DNA of 45,573 nt. Source: Legionella feeleii. Lineage in GTDB: Bacteria; Pseudomonadota; Gammaproteobacteria; Legionellales; Legionellaceae. Shown here in pieces: positions 27,629 to 37,592 of the stretch. The stretch is taken from NCBI RefSeq assembly GCF_001467625.1, contig NZ_LNYB01000085.1:446661-492233 (forward strand). Reading direction: 5' to 3'. Position 1 is the first letter of the stretch. Each line of letters begins with the position of its first letter. The notes under the pieces are model-generated. The model saw only the letters and a list, made by a program, of their open reading frames with translations. It ran no database searches and was not told the DNA's origin. Both the position numbers and the translations under genes were made by a program.

Positions 27629-28694
27629 GCAGTTGTTCCTTGATGAGAGCAATAATTTTCAAGGTAGCTGATTCAATATGGAGCGCCTTGATTTTAGCAA
27701 TAATTTCTTCCCGTTGCTGGCCAGCTTCAGTAATTGCAGCCAGTAAATTTTCTGCGGTTAAATTGTCATCATCAACGACCTTGCTAATTCCCTGCTGGGC
27801 AAAATAACGCGCATTTTGAATTTGATCGCCTCGACTAACTTTGGCAGAGAGTGGAATTAAAACATGAGGTTTCTGCAAAGACAGAATTTCATAGAGTGCA
27901 TTAGCGCCTGCTCGTGAAATAACCAAATCGCTTGCGGCAAACAAATCCGCCAACTCACCACTCGCGTATTCGAGTTGGCAATAATTAGCATGGTTAATCA
28001 AGTTACTATCCAACTTTCCCTTACCACATAGATGAATCACCTGATAGGAAACAGTCAACAAATCCAAAATGCTTCTTAACGCTGTATTCAGTTTTACTGA
28101 GCCCTGGCTTCCTCCCATCACTAATACACAGGGCTTGTCGTAATTAAAACCACATAACTCCAAACCTTTTTCTTTCGAACCTTTAAATAACTCTTGCCGT
28201 ATCGGCGTCCCAGTTATTTCCACTTTTTCTGGTTTCTTAAAATGCTTTTTTGCTGCTCCAAAAGTAACGCAAATTTTATCGACAAAAGGAAAGCTTAACC
28301 GGTTAGCAAGTCCGGGACTCATATCAGATTCGTGGGCAATAACAGGTATGCGATTTAACCAGGCCGCCACAACAATTGGAAAAGCAACAAAACCACCCTT
28401 GGAAAAAACAATCTCTGTTTTAAGTCTGCGTAATAAGCAATAAGACTGCACGATACCAAGAAGAATTTTGAACGGATCCAAAAAATTTTGCCAACTGAAA
28501 TACCTTCTTAATTTGCCGCTGCTAACAGCATGGTAAGGGATATTTAAAGCGCTGATCATGTCCTTTTCTACACCATCTTTTGAGCCGATATAATCAATTT
28601 GCCAACCCTCGTGTCGCAGCACTTCTATGAGTGGCAAGTTAGGTGTGACATGGCCAGCCGTACCGCCGCCAGTAAAAACAATCGATGAATTCAT
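27603..28694 (-). CDS. MurG-like UDP-GlcNAc transferase, Firmicutes-type
   Basis: This 363-aa GT-B enzyme is of the MurG family, which adds GlcNAc to lipid I on the inner membrane surface. The N-terminal loop is TGGGTAGHVTPNLPLIEVL. KLRRYFSWQNFLDPFKI and FSKGGFVAFPIVVAAWL follow, then HESDMSPGLANRLS and the C-domain GGSQGSVKLN and ISRAGANALYEI. HESDM in place of the HEQN usual in proteobacterial MurG, and the KLRRYF block, resemble clostridial or bacillar MurG. It sits between nadC and an M20 peptidase instead of in a division-wall cluster, so it may be a second copy acquired by transfer. I withhold the symbol for that reason. It overlaps nadC by 4 bp. Confidence 0.85.
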   Translation of the reverse strand: MNSSIVFTGGGTAGHVTPNLPLIEVLRHEGWQIDYIGSKDGVEKDMISALNIPYHAVSSGKLRRYFSWQNFLDPFKILLGIVQSYCLLRRLKTEIVFSKGGFVAFPIVVAAWLNRIPVIAHESDMSPGLANRLSFPFVDKICVTFGAAKKHFKKPEKVEITGTPIRQELFKGSKEKGLELCGFNYDKPCVLVMGGSQGSVKLNTALRSILDLLTVSYQVIHLCGKGKLDSNLINHANYCQLEYASGELADLFAASDLVISRAGANALYEILSLQKPHVLIPLSAKVSRGDQIQNARYFAQQGISKVVDDDNLTAENLLAAITEAGQQREEIIAKIKALHIESATLKIIALIKEQLHAEHPKTI

Positions 28695-29533
28695 TTAACT
28701 TCCCTAACCAGTAAACTTAAATCAATGGCCTGAATTGATTTAGTAATAGCTCCGATTGAAATATAATCAACGCCGATTTGTGCTACCGCAGCGATGGTAT
28801 TCAAATCAATACCGCCTGATGCTTCCAGTTCACAATCATAAGGTTTAGCAATTTCTACTGCTTCCATCAGCATAGCATTGCTAAAATTATCGAGCAAAAT
28901 GCGATCGGGTCTGGCGAGCAACGCTTCGTGCATCTCCTCAAGCGTCTCTACTTCGACCTCAATCAGCAAATCAGTACGCATTTGTCTTGCTTGGTTAATT
29001 GCCTGGGTAATAGAACCACAGGCTTTAATGTGGTTTTCCTTAATCAAAAACGCATCGTATAAACCCATACGATGATTGACTCCTCCCGCACAGGCTACAG
29101 CGTATTTTTGGGCATGGCGTAAACCTGGTAATGTTTTACGGGTATCCAGTAAACGAGTCTTGCTGCCTTGTAGCTTTAACCGGTACTCATGGGTTTTTGT
29201 GGCGGTAGCTGACAGGGTTTGTAAAAAATTCAGAGCAGAACGCTCAGCAGTTAAAATACCAGCTACTGGACCTTTAATTTGGCATAAAGTTGCAGGCTTA
29301 CCAAGCCATTGCCCTTCTTCTACTAACCAATCCAATTTAATCGCAGGATTTACCTCAGCAAAAACAGCATCAACCCAAGGGCGCCCGCAAACCAACATCG
29401 GTTCACGCGAGATAATTTCGGCCTCGGCAAATAACTCAGCAGGCAGTAAGGCAGCACTAACATCGCCATTGCCAACATCTTCCTCCAGCGCCCTTTTAAC
29501 ATCAGCCAAAATATCGATTTGGCTTAACTTCAT
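28691..29533 (-). CDS. nadC: Nicotinate-nucleotide pyrophosphorylase (carboxylating)
   Basis: This 280-aa enzyme converts quinolinate and PRPP to nicotinate mononucleotide, joining de novo synthesis to NAD. Motifs are LEEDVGNGDVSAAL, RSALNFLQTLSATAT, LDTRKTLPGLRHAQKYAVA (PRPP and quinolinate site) and LLDNFSNAMLMEAV with LEASGGIDLNTI. The length is normal. Its substrate is made by nadB and nadA at 35930-38936 on the other strand. It overlaps the antiporter upstream by 4 bp and the murG-like gene downstream by 4 bp. Confidence 0.96.
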   Translation of the reverse strand: MKLSQIDILADVKRALEEDVGNGDVSAALLPAELFAEAEIISREPMLVCGRPWVDAVFAEVNPAIKLDWLVEEGQWLGKPATLCQIKGPVAGILTAERSALNFLQTLSATATKTHEYRLKLQGSKTRLLDTRKTLPGLRHAQKYAVACAGGVNHRMGLYDAFLIKENHIKACGSITQAINQARQMRTDLLIEVEVETLEEMHEALLARPDRILLDNFSNAMLMEAVEIAKPYDCELEASGGIDLNTIAAVAQIGVDYISIGAITKSIQAIDLSLLVREVK

Positions 29534-30975
29534 GCTTTCTCCCCTTTTTGGTCACTTTTGCCGTAACGGGCTTTAATAAAAGGCGGCGCAATAACGGTAG
29601 TCACAATAACCATCAAAACAATCGCTGAAAACAGTTGATCAGACATTACACCCAATGTTCTTCCTATCGAGGCAAAAATCAATCCAACCTCACCGCGCGG
29701 TAACATACCTATCCCAATCAACAAGCGATCATCTTTGCGATCTGCACCTAAGCCACTAACTAATTTACCAACAACAGCTGCAGCAATCAGACCGCTGGCC
29801 ATTAGCAGTACCTGCCAATCCCAAAAGGATTCGAGTTTTACCTGAATCCCGATGAGAATGAAAAATAATGGAGCCAAAATAGATTCAAGCGGCGCTACGA
29901 GATTATGGATACTTAAAGAATCACTTGCAGAACGTGTGCGCGATTCAAACAAACCATCATGAATAATGAGTCCTGCCGCAAACGCACCGATAATAGTTGC
30001 TAAATGAATCAGCGTTGCTATCCATGCCAACAGCATGACAAAGATAAATGAAATGAACAACTTAGCTTCCCAGAGCTCAAGAAATTTAAAAAAGCTTACC
30101 GCTTTACGAATAACCCAGGGACCAAGAGTGATGACAACAGTAAAAAACAGGGTAGCAGAAATTATAACGCGCCCTACCATGACCAGATCAACTACCCCAC
30201 TAATTACGACAGAACTGACGATAGCCAGAATTACCAAACCTAAAATATCATCAATCATTGCCGCGCCAAGAATTGTTCTCGCTTCGCGGGTGCGTAATTT
30301 TTTCATCTCGGCAAGCACACGAGCGGTGATCCCTATACTCGTCGCTGACAAGGTCGCTGCAACAAACAAATCAGCCTGGTAGGAGGACTTCGGCAGCATT
30401 AAATGCGCTACGGCAAAACCCAGGATAATAGGTACAATAACACCAATAATGGCTACTTGTACTGATTCACGGCCAGTATGTTTAAGCTCTTCTACTGAGC
30501 TTTCAAGGCCAACCATAAATAAAAGAAAAATCACCCCATAACGGGAAAAAATATCAAGAACATAGGCCACCTTGATTAAATCAATCCCGTTACCATTACC
30601 TAGTGCATCGGTAACTTGCTTGGCATAATAAGGATCGGAAACACTACTCGCAACTGCCTGGGGAAGAGAAATGCCCCCAAGCATTTCACGCATGATGTTA
30701 AAAATAGCAGACCCTTCACGTAGAATAACAACAAGCTGCGAGCCAAAGAAGTAACATAGATTGCCCAGAAAAACGCCCATCAACAATTCACCCAATACCC
30801 CCGGCTGATTAAAGCGTCTGGCTATATAGCGGCCCAGGATGGCGAAAAAAAGGATAAGGGTAACCCAGAGTATCACGGGTGCAACTGGATCATGGTGGTC
30901 AGCTTGGTTGCCAGCAAATAGCAAGGCGGGGAAAAAACCTAGCAGTAAAATCCAATATCTTAAATAGCGCGACAT
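29530..30975 (-). CDS. Cation:proton antiporter, CPA2 family (NapA/Kef-like)
   Basis: This 481-aa inner-membrane protein has an N-terminal signal-like helix (about 5-21), then about 13 membrane segments. GVLGELLMGVFLGN and FLLFMVGLES match CPA2 exchangers. GAAMIDDILGLVIL carries the paired Asp-Asp ion-binding motif of electrogenic Na+/H+ antiporters such as NapA. A hydrophilic insertion (about 105-130) separates the first helices. No TrkA-N domain follows, unlike Kef K+ channels. It starts 3 bp after ppsA and overlaps nadC by 4 bp. Confidence 0.88.
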   Translation of the reverse strand: MSRYLRYWILLLGFFPALLFAGNQADHHDPVAPVILWVTLILFFAILGRYIARRFNQPGVLGELLMGVFLGNLCYFFGSQLVVILREGSAIFNIMREMLGGISLPQAVASSVSDPYYAKQVTDALGNGNGIDLIKVAYVLDIFSRYGVIFLLFMVGLESSVEELKHTGRESVQVAIIGVIVPIILGFAVAHLMLPKSSYQADLFVAATLSATSIGITARVLAEMKKLRTREARTILGAAMIDDILGLVILAIVSSVVISGVVDLVMVGRVIISATLFFTVVITLGPWVIRKAVSFFKFLELWEAKLFISFIFVMLLAWIATLIHLATIIGAFAAGLIIHDGLFESRTRSASDSLSIHNLVAPLESILAPLFFILIGIQVKLESFWDWQVLLMASGLIAAAVVGKLVSGLGADRKDDRLLIGIGMLPRGEVGLIFASIGRTLGVMSDQLFSAIVLMVIVTTVIAPPFIKARYGKSDQKGEKA

Positions 30976-30978
30976 GGG

Positions 30979-33357
30979 CTATTGCTCAGCAAGAAAGAGA
31001 CAAGTTTCCAATACTGAATCAGGATTCAACGATACACTGTCAATTCCTTCCTGCATGAGCCATTGAGCAAAATCCTGATGATCGGATGGGCCCTGGCCAC
31101 AAATACCAACGTATTTCCCTGCTTTTTTACAGGTTGAAATCGCCATATGTAAAAGTGCCTTAACCGCATCATTCCGCTCATCAAATTGCGCTGCAATCAA
31201 GCCAGAATCCCTGTCCAAACCAAGCGTTAATTGTGTTAAGTCGTTGGAGCCTATTGAAAAACCGTCAAAATATTCTAAAAACTCGTTGGCAAGTAATGCA
31301 TTAGAAGGCAATTCACACATCATGATGACACGCAGGCCATCTTTACCGCGCTCAAGTCCATGCTGTTTAAGCACCTGGATAACCTGTGCCGCTTCAGCAA
31401 CCGTTCTGACGAAAGGAATCATTACTTCGACATTGGTCAATCCCATCTCTTCGCGTACGCGGCGAACGGCTTTACACTCCAGAGCAAAACACTCGGCAAA
31501 ATCAGCAGATACATAGCGTGATGCACCACGAAAACCCAGCATGGGATTTTCTTCATGGGGTTCGTATAAATTACCACCCGCCAGATTAGCATATTCATTG
31601 GATTTAAAATCGGAGAGTCTGACAATGACTGGCTTTGGGTAAAAGGCAGCAGCAATCGTAGCTATACCTTCTTTTAAACGCTCAATGTAATACTCCACTG
31701 GAGATGCATAAGCGGCGGTCTTGTCATCAATAAGCTGTTTTAAATTTTTATCCTGTAAAGAGTCATATTCCAACAAAGCTTTTGGATGAATACCAATCGT
31801 ATTGGAAATTAAAAATTCGAGGCGAGCCAAACCAACCCCGGAATTAGGTATGGATTGAAAAGCCAAAGCACGCTCAGGATTACCAACATTCAGCATGATT
31901 TTCATCGGCAGTTCAGGCATGGTATCCACATCAAGGTGTACCTGCTCGAATGGTAACAAGCCTCGATAAACATAGCCGGTATCTCCTTCGGCACAACTCA
32001 CTGTGACTTCGTCTCCGTCCCGAATGGCTTTGGTTGCATCACCACAACCAACCACAGCGGGAATACCCAGTTCGCGGGCAATAATGGCCGCATGGCAAGT
32101 TCTGCCACCCCGATTAGTAACAATCGCCGCAGCCCGTTTCATGATCGGCTCCCAATCGGGATCCGTCATGTCAGAAATTAAAACATCACCAGGCTCGACA
32201 CGGTGCATTTCACTAATGTCTCTGATAACCTTCGCCCGTCCCTGCCCGATACGTTGGCCAATACTACGGCCCTCCGTTAATATCTCCCCTTGTTTTTGCA
32301 GGGTATAGCGCTCTAACACTTGGGTATTGCTACGGCTTTTTACAGTTTCAGGACGTGCTTGTAAGATATATAACTTCCCGTCCTTACCATCTTTAGCCCA
32401 TTCAATATCCATAGGTCGGCCATAATGCTTTTCAATAATAAGAGCCTGTCTAGCCAACTGCTCTGCTTCTTCATTCGTTAAAGAAAACAGCAGACGTTCT
32501 TTTGCTTTAACTTCTTCTGTCTTAACAGTCCGGGCTTGTGTTTCATCATTGCAATAGACCATTTTGAGCGCTTTACTGCCCAAATTGCGGCGGATCACAG
32601 CAGGTCTACCCGCTTGCAGACCTGGTTTATGAATATAAAACTCATCTGGATTTACCGCACCTTGCACAACCATTTCACCCAGGCCATAAGATGATGTAAT
32701 GAAAACAACTTGATCAAAACCAGACTCGGTATCCATGGTAAACATCACACCACTGACCGCCAAATCACTACGAATCATTTGCTGAATACCAGCCGACAAA
32801 GCCACATCATTATGGGCAAAACCGTGATGCACCCGATAAGCAATAGCCCGATCATTAAATAAAGAAGCAAAAACCTGTTTAATAGCAATTAAAACAGCGT
32901 CAATACCCCGCACATTTAAATAAGTTTCTTGCTGACCGGCAAAAGAGGCATCAGGCAAATCTTCTGCAGTTGCTGAAGAACGTACTGCAACACTAAAGTC
33001 ACTGTGACCGATTTGTTGAGCAAGTAGCTCATAAGATTGGCGGACTGCTTTCTCAAATTCAGCAGAAAAAGGTGCCTTGATAACCATCTCACGAATCGTT
33101 TTTCCGGTTGTGGTTAATTGAGCGATATCATCCGTATTGAGGGAATTAAGCATGGCATAGATTTTTTTATCCAAACCATCATTCGCTAAAAAATCCCGAA
33201 AAGAATCCGCTGTAGTGGCAAACCCGGTTGGCACTGAGACGCCAGCCTTTGATAAATGGCTAATCATTTCACCTAAAGAAGCATTCTTACCGCCTACTTG
33301 CTCCAGATCCTGCATACCCAGATGTTGAAAATCAATTGTATGTACGCTGACTGCCAT
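30979..33357 (-). CDS. ppsA: Phosphoenolpyruvate synthase
   Basis: This 792-aa enzyme makes PEP from pyruvate and ATP, the entry to gluconeogenesis from amino acids. The ATG at 33357 gives the same length as E. coli PpsA and follows GAGGTGGTT; a GTG two codons upstream is less likely. It has an N-terminal ATP-grasp domain ([31 protein letters not shown]) and a central phosphohistidine domain ([18 protein letters not shown]). The C-terminal TIM barrel shows [17 protein letters not shown] and the active Cys in [10 protein letters not shown]. It heads a minus-strand run of five genes with gaps of 3 bp or less. Confidence 0.97.
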   Translation of the reverse strand: MAVSVHTIDFQHLGMQDLEQVGGKNASLGEMISHLSKAGVSVPTGFATTADSFRDFLANDGLDKKIYAMLNSLNTDDIAQLTTTGKTIREMVIKAPFSAEFEKAVRQSYELLAQQIGHSDFSVAVRSSATAEDLPDASFAGQQETYLNVRGIDAVLIAIKQVFASLFNDRAIAYRVHHGFAHNDVALSAGIQQMIRSDLAVSGVMFTMDTESGFDQVVFITSSYGLGEMVVQGAVNPDEFYIHKPGLQAGRPAVIRRNLGSKALKMVYCNDETQARTVKTEEVKAKERLLFSLTNEEAEQLARQALIIEKHYGRPMDIEWAKDGKDGKLYILQARPETVKSRSNTQVLERYTLQKQGEILTEGRSIGQRIGQGRAKVIRDISEMHRVEPGDVLISDMTDPDWEPIMKRAAAIVTNRGGRTCHAAIIARELGIPAVVGCGDATKAIRDGDEVTVSCAEGDTGYVYRGLLPFEQVHLDVDTMPELPMKIMLNVGNPERALAFQSIPNSGVGLARLEFLISNTIGIHPKALLEYDSLQDKNLKQLIDDKTAAYASPVEYYIERLKEGIATIAAAFYPKPVIVRLSDFKSNEYANLAGGNLYEPHEENPMLGFRGASRYVSADFAECFALECKAVRRVREEMGLTNVEVMIPFVRTVAEAAQVIQVLKQHGLERGKDGLRVIMMCELPSNALLANEFLEYFDGFSIGSNDLTQLTLGLDRDSGLIAAQFDERNDAVKALLHMAISTCKKAGKYVGICGQGPSDHQDFAQWLMQEGIDSVSLNPDSVLETCLFLAEQ

Positions 33358-33507
33358 AACCACCTCTAATCCATAAAAATGACCACCATTCTACTGAAAT
33401 TGCTAGATGATGTGAATTACCAACATAATTTGTTGTTAATTCAAATAATACTCCCAATAGTTTGGTCCATGCCCAACAATTGCCCCACAGGAAAATTCCA
33501 CTTACGC

Positions 33508-33522
33508 CGGGCCAGGGGCCCG
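33508..33522 (-). terminator. GC-rich hairpin downstream of queF
   Basis: CGGGCC and GGCCCG flank the three bases AGG, 20 bp past the queF stop. The stem is short and no T-run follows directly on the minus strand, so it is only a weak terminator candidate. Confidence 0.35.
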
Positions 33523-33541
33523 ACCTGCGTTTGGTGTCAGG

Positions 33542-34372
33542 CTATTGGCGATACAAACGAATATTGGCAGGAGGTGTAACCGGTTTTGTCGAACGAATAG
33601 GATTGATATCCAATCCGCCTCGGCGTGTATAACGTGCGTAAACTGTTAATTCGTCAGGCTGGCAGTATGCCATGAGATCCATAAAAATACGCTCAACACA
33701 TTGTTCATGAAATTCATTGTGATTGCGAAAAGACACCAGATACCGCAGCAAAGATTCATTACTAATCCGAGGACCGGAATAAGTAATTGCAATAGACCCC
33801 CAATCTGGCTGACCTGTCATTAAGCAATTTGATTTAAGCAAATGACTATATAAGACGACATTCTCTACTTTTTCCGTCGAAACATTTAGCAATCGCGGAT
33901 TTACTTTATACTCAGAACAGCTAATATCCAGCTCATCCAGGCAAAGCCCTTCCAACTGCCCAATTGGCGCTTCAATAAAACCTTCCGCTTTATAAAGCAC
34001 CACTTGCACGACGCTACCTGCCGCCTTACTTAAATCAGATGCTATGGTTTCCTGCACCGTTTCAGCCGAATCAAAGATTGTATTATTAAAGGAATTTAAA
34101 TATAACTTGAGGGATTTCGATTCAATAAGATTAACCGATTCACAAGGCATAATAATATCAGCTACTGCAACAACCGGCTTGCCTTTTTGATTCAGCCAGG
34201 ACAATTCAAACGCTGTCCAAATATCATAACCCGTGAACGGCAGGGATAAACCAATGCCAATACCCTCACGCTTTGTTTGGCGCGCGACGGGAAAAAGCAG
34301 TGAGTTATCATAATTGTCGATGTAGGCACTACGCCGACCCAGCGGCGAAGCGTGTAAATAGTGTTCGGACAT
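33542..34372 (-). CDS. queF: NADPH-dependent preQ0 reductase QueF
   Basis: This 276-aa enzyme reduces the nitrile of preQ0 to preQ1, the step after QueC in queuosine synthesis. It is the long (YqfA/QueF type II) form with two T-fold halves, close to E. coli QueF (282 aa). The QueF motif ESKSLKLYLNSFN is present in the N-half. The catalytic Cys183 (SNCLMTGQPDWGS) and Asp190 are present, and FHEQCVERIF holds the conserved Glu. It is divergent from purB with a shared 190-bp promoter region. Confidence 0.95.
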   Translation of the reverse strand: MSEHYLHASPLGRRSAYIDNYDNSLLFPVARQTKREGIGIGLSLPFTGYDIWTAFELSWLNQKGKPVVAVADIIMPCESVNLIESKSLKLYLNSFNNTIFDSAETVQETIASDLSKAAGSVVQVVLYKAEGFIEAPIGQLEGLCLDELDISCSEYKVNPRLLNVSTEKVENVVLYSHLLKSNCLMTGQPDWGSIAITYSGPRISNESLLRYLVSFRNHNEFHEQCVERIFMDLMAYCQPDELTVYARYTRRGGLDINPIRSTKPVTPPANIRLYRQ

Positions 34373-34504
34373 ACTCTCTATATCTATTGACTAAAAAGCG
34401 CCTATCATAGCAAATCAAGGCTATTTATGCAGCAAGTTTGTACAGTCGTGCTCTTCACACCAATCAAATCTGCACCTGTATTTTAAATTAGATGCTTACA
34501 ACAA

Positions 34505-34533
34505 TTCACATCTGCCGCTGCATCTAATATTAT
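34505..34533 (+). promoter_or_regulatory. Sigma-70-like promoter for purB
   Basis: TTCACA (34505-34510) and TATTAT (34528-34533) are separated by exactly 17 bp, each matching the consensus at five of six positions. The purB ATG is 29 bp beyond the -10 box, so the leader is short. It should drive purB-nadB-nadA and perhaps the genes after. Confidence 0.6.
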
Positions 34534-34562
34534 ATGCGCTTTATGATTGCGGCGAATTATCC

Positions 34563-35933
34563 ATGACCTTAACTGCTTTAAACGCTATCTCACCTATCGA
34601 TGGGCGCTACCTGAAAAAAACCAGCGCATTAAGTCCTTATTTTAGTGAATTTGCCCTAACTTATTACCGTCTTATGGTAGAAATTCGCTGGCTCGAATCA
34701 TTAGCTGCAAACAAAGAGATCACTGAAGTACCCGAACTCGACAAGGGGTCACAAAATTATTTAAACGAAATCCTGGCCAATTTTAACGAAGCTGAAGCAG
34801 AAAAAATTAAGGTTTATGAAAAACAAACCAACCATGACGTCAAAGCAGTAGAATATTATTTACAGGACAAACTTGAGCAATTTGGAGGATTACGCAGGTA
34901 TACCGGCTTTATTCATTTTGCCTGCACGTCCGAAGACATTAACAATTTAGCCTATGCCTTGATGGTGAAAGAAGCCATTGCCCAGGTCATACAACCTTCT
35001 CTGGCAGAAATTATTGGTAGTATTACCATGCTGGGTAAGCAACATGGTGATATCGCCATGTTATCAAGAACACACGGGCAACCAGCAACCCCAACTACCA
35101 TAGGCAAGGAATTAGTCAATTTTGTCGCTCGTCTGAAACGCCCACAACAGCAATTGGCAGAAGTACTCATTCCAGCCAAATGTAACGGTGCAGTGGGCAA
35201 TTATAATGCTCATATTATTGCTTATCCCGAAGTTGACTGGCGTAAACATTGCGCAAACTTTGTCAGTTCACTCGGCTTATCTTTCAGCGCTTATACAACC
35301 CAGATAGAGCCTCATGATGGCATTGCGGAAGTCTCCCATATCATGATTCGCATCAACAATATTTTGCTTGATTATACCCGCGATATCTGGACTTATATTT
35401 CCTTAAATTATTTTAAACAGAAAACGATTGCTGATGAGGTTGGCTCATCCACCATGCCTCACAAGGTTAACCCCATTGATTTCGAAAATGCTGAAGGTAA
35501 TTTGGGTTTGGCTAATGCTTTATTTAATCATTTTGCTAACAAACTAACCCAATCTCGTTTACAGCGCGACTTATCCGACTCTACTGTGTTACGCAACCTT
35601 GGCGTCGCCTTCGCTTACACATTAATTGCCTATCAGGCTATTGCAAAAGGAAATGATAAATTACAGATCAATAAGCGTGCCCTGAAGCATGATCTTGATT
35701 CCAATTGGGAAGTGCTCGCTGAAGCTATCCAGACTGTTATGCGTCGCTATGAAGTACCCAATGCGTATGAACAATTAAAAACCCTTACTCGCGGCCAGGG
35801 AATTGATGCGGATAGTTTGAAAAACTTTATTAAGTCGCTCGATATTCCGGATAAGGTAAAAAATCAGTTAATCGGATTAACACCGGAAAAATATATCGGC
35901 TTGGCGGCCCAACTGGTGAAAGCATTTTCATGA
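34563..35933 (+). CDS. purB: Adenylosuccinate lyase
   Basis: This 456-aa homotetrameric enzyme acts twice in purine synthesis, cleaving SAICAR and adenylosuccinate to release fumarate. The length equals E. coli PurB. ISPIDGRYLKKTSALSPYFS is the N-terminal pattern of the E. coli-type enzyme. SRTHGQPATPTTIGKEL has the catalytic His, and SSTMPHKVNPIDFENAEGN is the flexible signature loop with the active Ser. The nadB start overlaps its stop by 4 bp, so purine and NAD synthesis genes are co-transcribed. Confidence 0.97.
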   Translation: MTLTALNAISPIDGRYLKKTSALSPYFSEFALTYYRLMVEIRWLESLAANKEITEVPELDKGSQNYLNEILANFNEAEAEKIKVYEKQTNHDVKAVEYYLQDKLEQFGGLRRYTGFIHFACTSEDINNLAYALMVKEAIAQVIQPSLAEIIGSITMLGKQHGDIAMLSRTHGQPATPTTIGKELVNFVARLKRPQQQLAEVLIPAKCNGAVGNYNAHIIAYPEVDWRKHCANFVSSLGLSFSAYTTQIEPHDGIAEVSHIMIRINNILLDYTRDIWTYISLNYFKQKTIADEVGSSTMPHKVNPIDFENAEGNLGLANALFNHFANKLTQSRLQRDLSDSTVLRNLGVAFAYTLIAYQAIAKGNDKLQINKRALKHDLDSNWEVLAEAIQTVMRRYEVPNAYEQLKTLTRGQGIDADSLKNFIKSLDIPDKVKNQLIGLTPEKYIGLAAQLVKAFS

Positions 35934-37579
35934 GTGGTAATCTTTCGCAGCAAGGACATGCTCTAGAGTTTGATGTTCTGGTCATAGGGACTGGGCTTGC
36001 TGGCCTGAATTATTGCTTACAATTGCTAAAATTACAGCCCAACCTGACTATTGCTTTAATCAGTAAAGCCGAAATCACTGAATGTAACAGCCGTTACGCG
36101 CAAGGCGGGATTGCCGCAGCCGTTGCACCGGAGGATTCTCTGGAATCGCATATCGCCGATACACTCCATGCTGGTGACGGTTTATGCTATCAACCAGCCG
36201 TTGAATTCATTATTCGCCAAGGGCCACAAGCCATCAAAGATTTACTGGCTTACCCGATTCCTTTTACCAGACAATCTGGCGGCGATTTTTCCCTCGCCCA
36301 AGAGGGAGGGCATTCGCATCGACGAATTTTTAACAGTGGCGATCAAACCGGTTTAGCCGTTACCGAAGCCCTGCTACAAGCGGTCAAGCAACAGCCACAA
36401 ATCCATTTTTTTGACTATCATATAGCCGTTAATCTCATTACCCATTACCATCCTCATCGCACAGATAATCAGGGAGAGGTCTTAGGGGCCTACGTACTGG
36501 ATTGCCAAAACAATCGCATTCACACTTTTGTATCCCGTTGTGTCATTCTTGCGACCGGCGGCGCTGGTAAAACCTATCGCTATACCACCAACCCCATTAT
36601 TGCAACTGGCGATGGCGTCGCTATGGCTTATCGGGCTGGGGCGCGCGTGGGTAATATGGAGTTTTATCAATTTCACCCTACTCTTTTACACCACCACTCG
36701 CTAAATAATTTTTTAATTTCCGAAGCCGTACGAGGTGAAGGGGCTTTGCTAAAGAATGCTGATACAGGCGAACGTTTCATGCGTCGTTATGCACCAAACC
36801 AATTAGAGTTAGCGACCCGTGACATCGTTGCCCGATCTATTTTTAGCGAAATTGAGCAGGGCCAAAGCGGTTTTGTGCATTTAGATATCACTCATCAGTC
36901 CAAGTCTTTCTTAAAAAAACGTTTCCCGCAAATTTACAATACCTTGCTCTCTATTGGCATCGATATGAGTCAGGATATGATTCCTGTCGTACCTGCTGCT
37001 CATTACCAATGTGGCGGTGTGCTAACTGACGTTGATGGACGGACTGATCTCAAACGACTCTACGCGATTGGCGAGGTTGCTTTTACCGGTCTGCACGGAG
37101 CCAACCGCCTGGCCAGTAATTCCTTGCTCGAAGCATTAGTCATGGCAAGCAATGCTGCTCATTGTACCTTGAAAGACATTACTACCCCCATTAAGATAAT
37201 TGACAGCATTCCCAACTGGAGTTCTCCAGGTGAAGTCAATGCTCGCCGCGCGAGCCAGATTAATGCGCACTGGCGTGGTTTGCGTGGTGAAATGACCTCT
37301 TATGCCGGTATTGTACGTACCGAAGCAGGCCTCCAGGATCTACTACAATTAATTATGAAGCGTAAAAAAATAATTGAGGAATATTATTGGAAGCATTGCA
37401 TTACCCGTGACTTTATCGAGTTACGTAATATTGTTTTGAATGCTGAACTCATTGTTAGAGCTGCCTTATCAAGAAGAGAATCCAGGGGCGGCCACTATCG
37501 CGAGGATTTCCCGTATAAGAATGCCCAGGCAGAAGAAAGTATTGCCCGGCTGACCTCACCGCAGAATCCCTTTATTTAG
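35930..37579 (+). CDS. nadB: L-aspartate oxidase
   Basis: This 549-aa FAD enzyme oxidises aspartate to iminoaspartate, the first step of de novo NAD synthesis. The dinucleotide motif is VIGTGLAGLNYCLQL near the N-terminus. Other features are SRYAQGGIAAAV, YQFHPTLLH, ISEAVRGEGALLKN (substrate Arg region) and GLHGANRLASNSLLEALVM (FAD contact), with a C-terminal helical domain (from about 430). It overlaps purB by 4 bp and precedes nadA by 13 bp. Confidence 0.97.
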   Translation: MSGNLSQQGHALEFDVLVIGTGLAGLNYCLQLLKLQPNLTIALISKAEITECNSRYAQGGIAAAVAPEDSLESHIADTLHAGDGLCYQPAVEFIIRQGPQAIKDLLAYPIPFTRQSGGDFSLAQEGGHSHRRIFNSGDQTGLAVTEALLQAVKQQPQIHFFDYHIAVNLITHYHPHRTDNQGEVLGAYVLDCQNNRIHTFVSRCVILATGGAGKTYRYTTNPIIATGDGVAMAYRAGARVGNMEFYQFHPTLLHHHSLNNFLISEAVRGEGALLKNADTGERFMRRYAPNQLELATRDIVARSIFSEIEQGQSGFVHLDITHQSKSFLKKRFPQIYNTLLSIGIDMSQDMIPVVPAAHYQCGGVLTDVDGRTDLKRLYAIGEVAFTGLHGANRLASNSLLEALVMASNAAHCTLKDITTPIKIIDSIPNWSSPGEVNARRASQINAHWRGLRGEMTSYAGIVRTEAGLQDLLQLIMKRKKIIEEYYWKHCITRDFIELRNIVLNAELIVRAALSRRESRGGHYREDFPYKNAQAEESIARLTSPQNPFI

Positions 37580-37592
37580 TTGAGGTGTACCC

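Noticed and set aside
29076-29576. A plus-strand frame of 166 codons antisense to nadC
   Set aside because: nadC is unambiguous there and the antisense product has low-complexity Ser/Ala composition and no start signal.
33358-33541. A riboswitch (for example preQ1) near queF and ppsA
   Set aside because: The region is upstream of ppsA and downstream of queF, and no aptamer pattern was seen; only a short GC hairpin is present.
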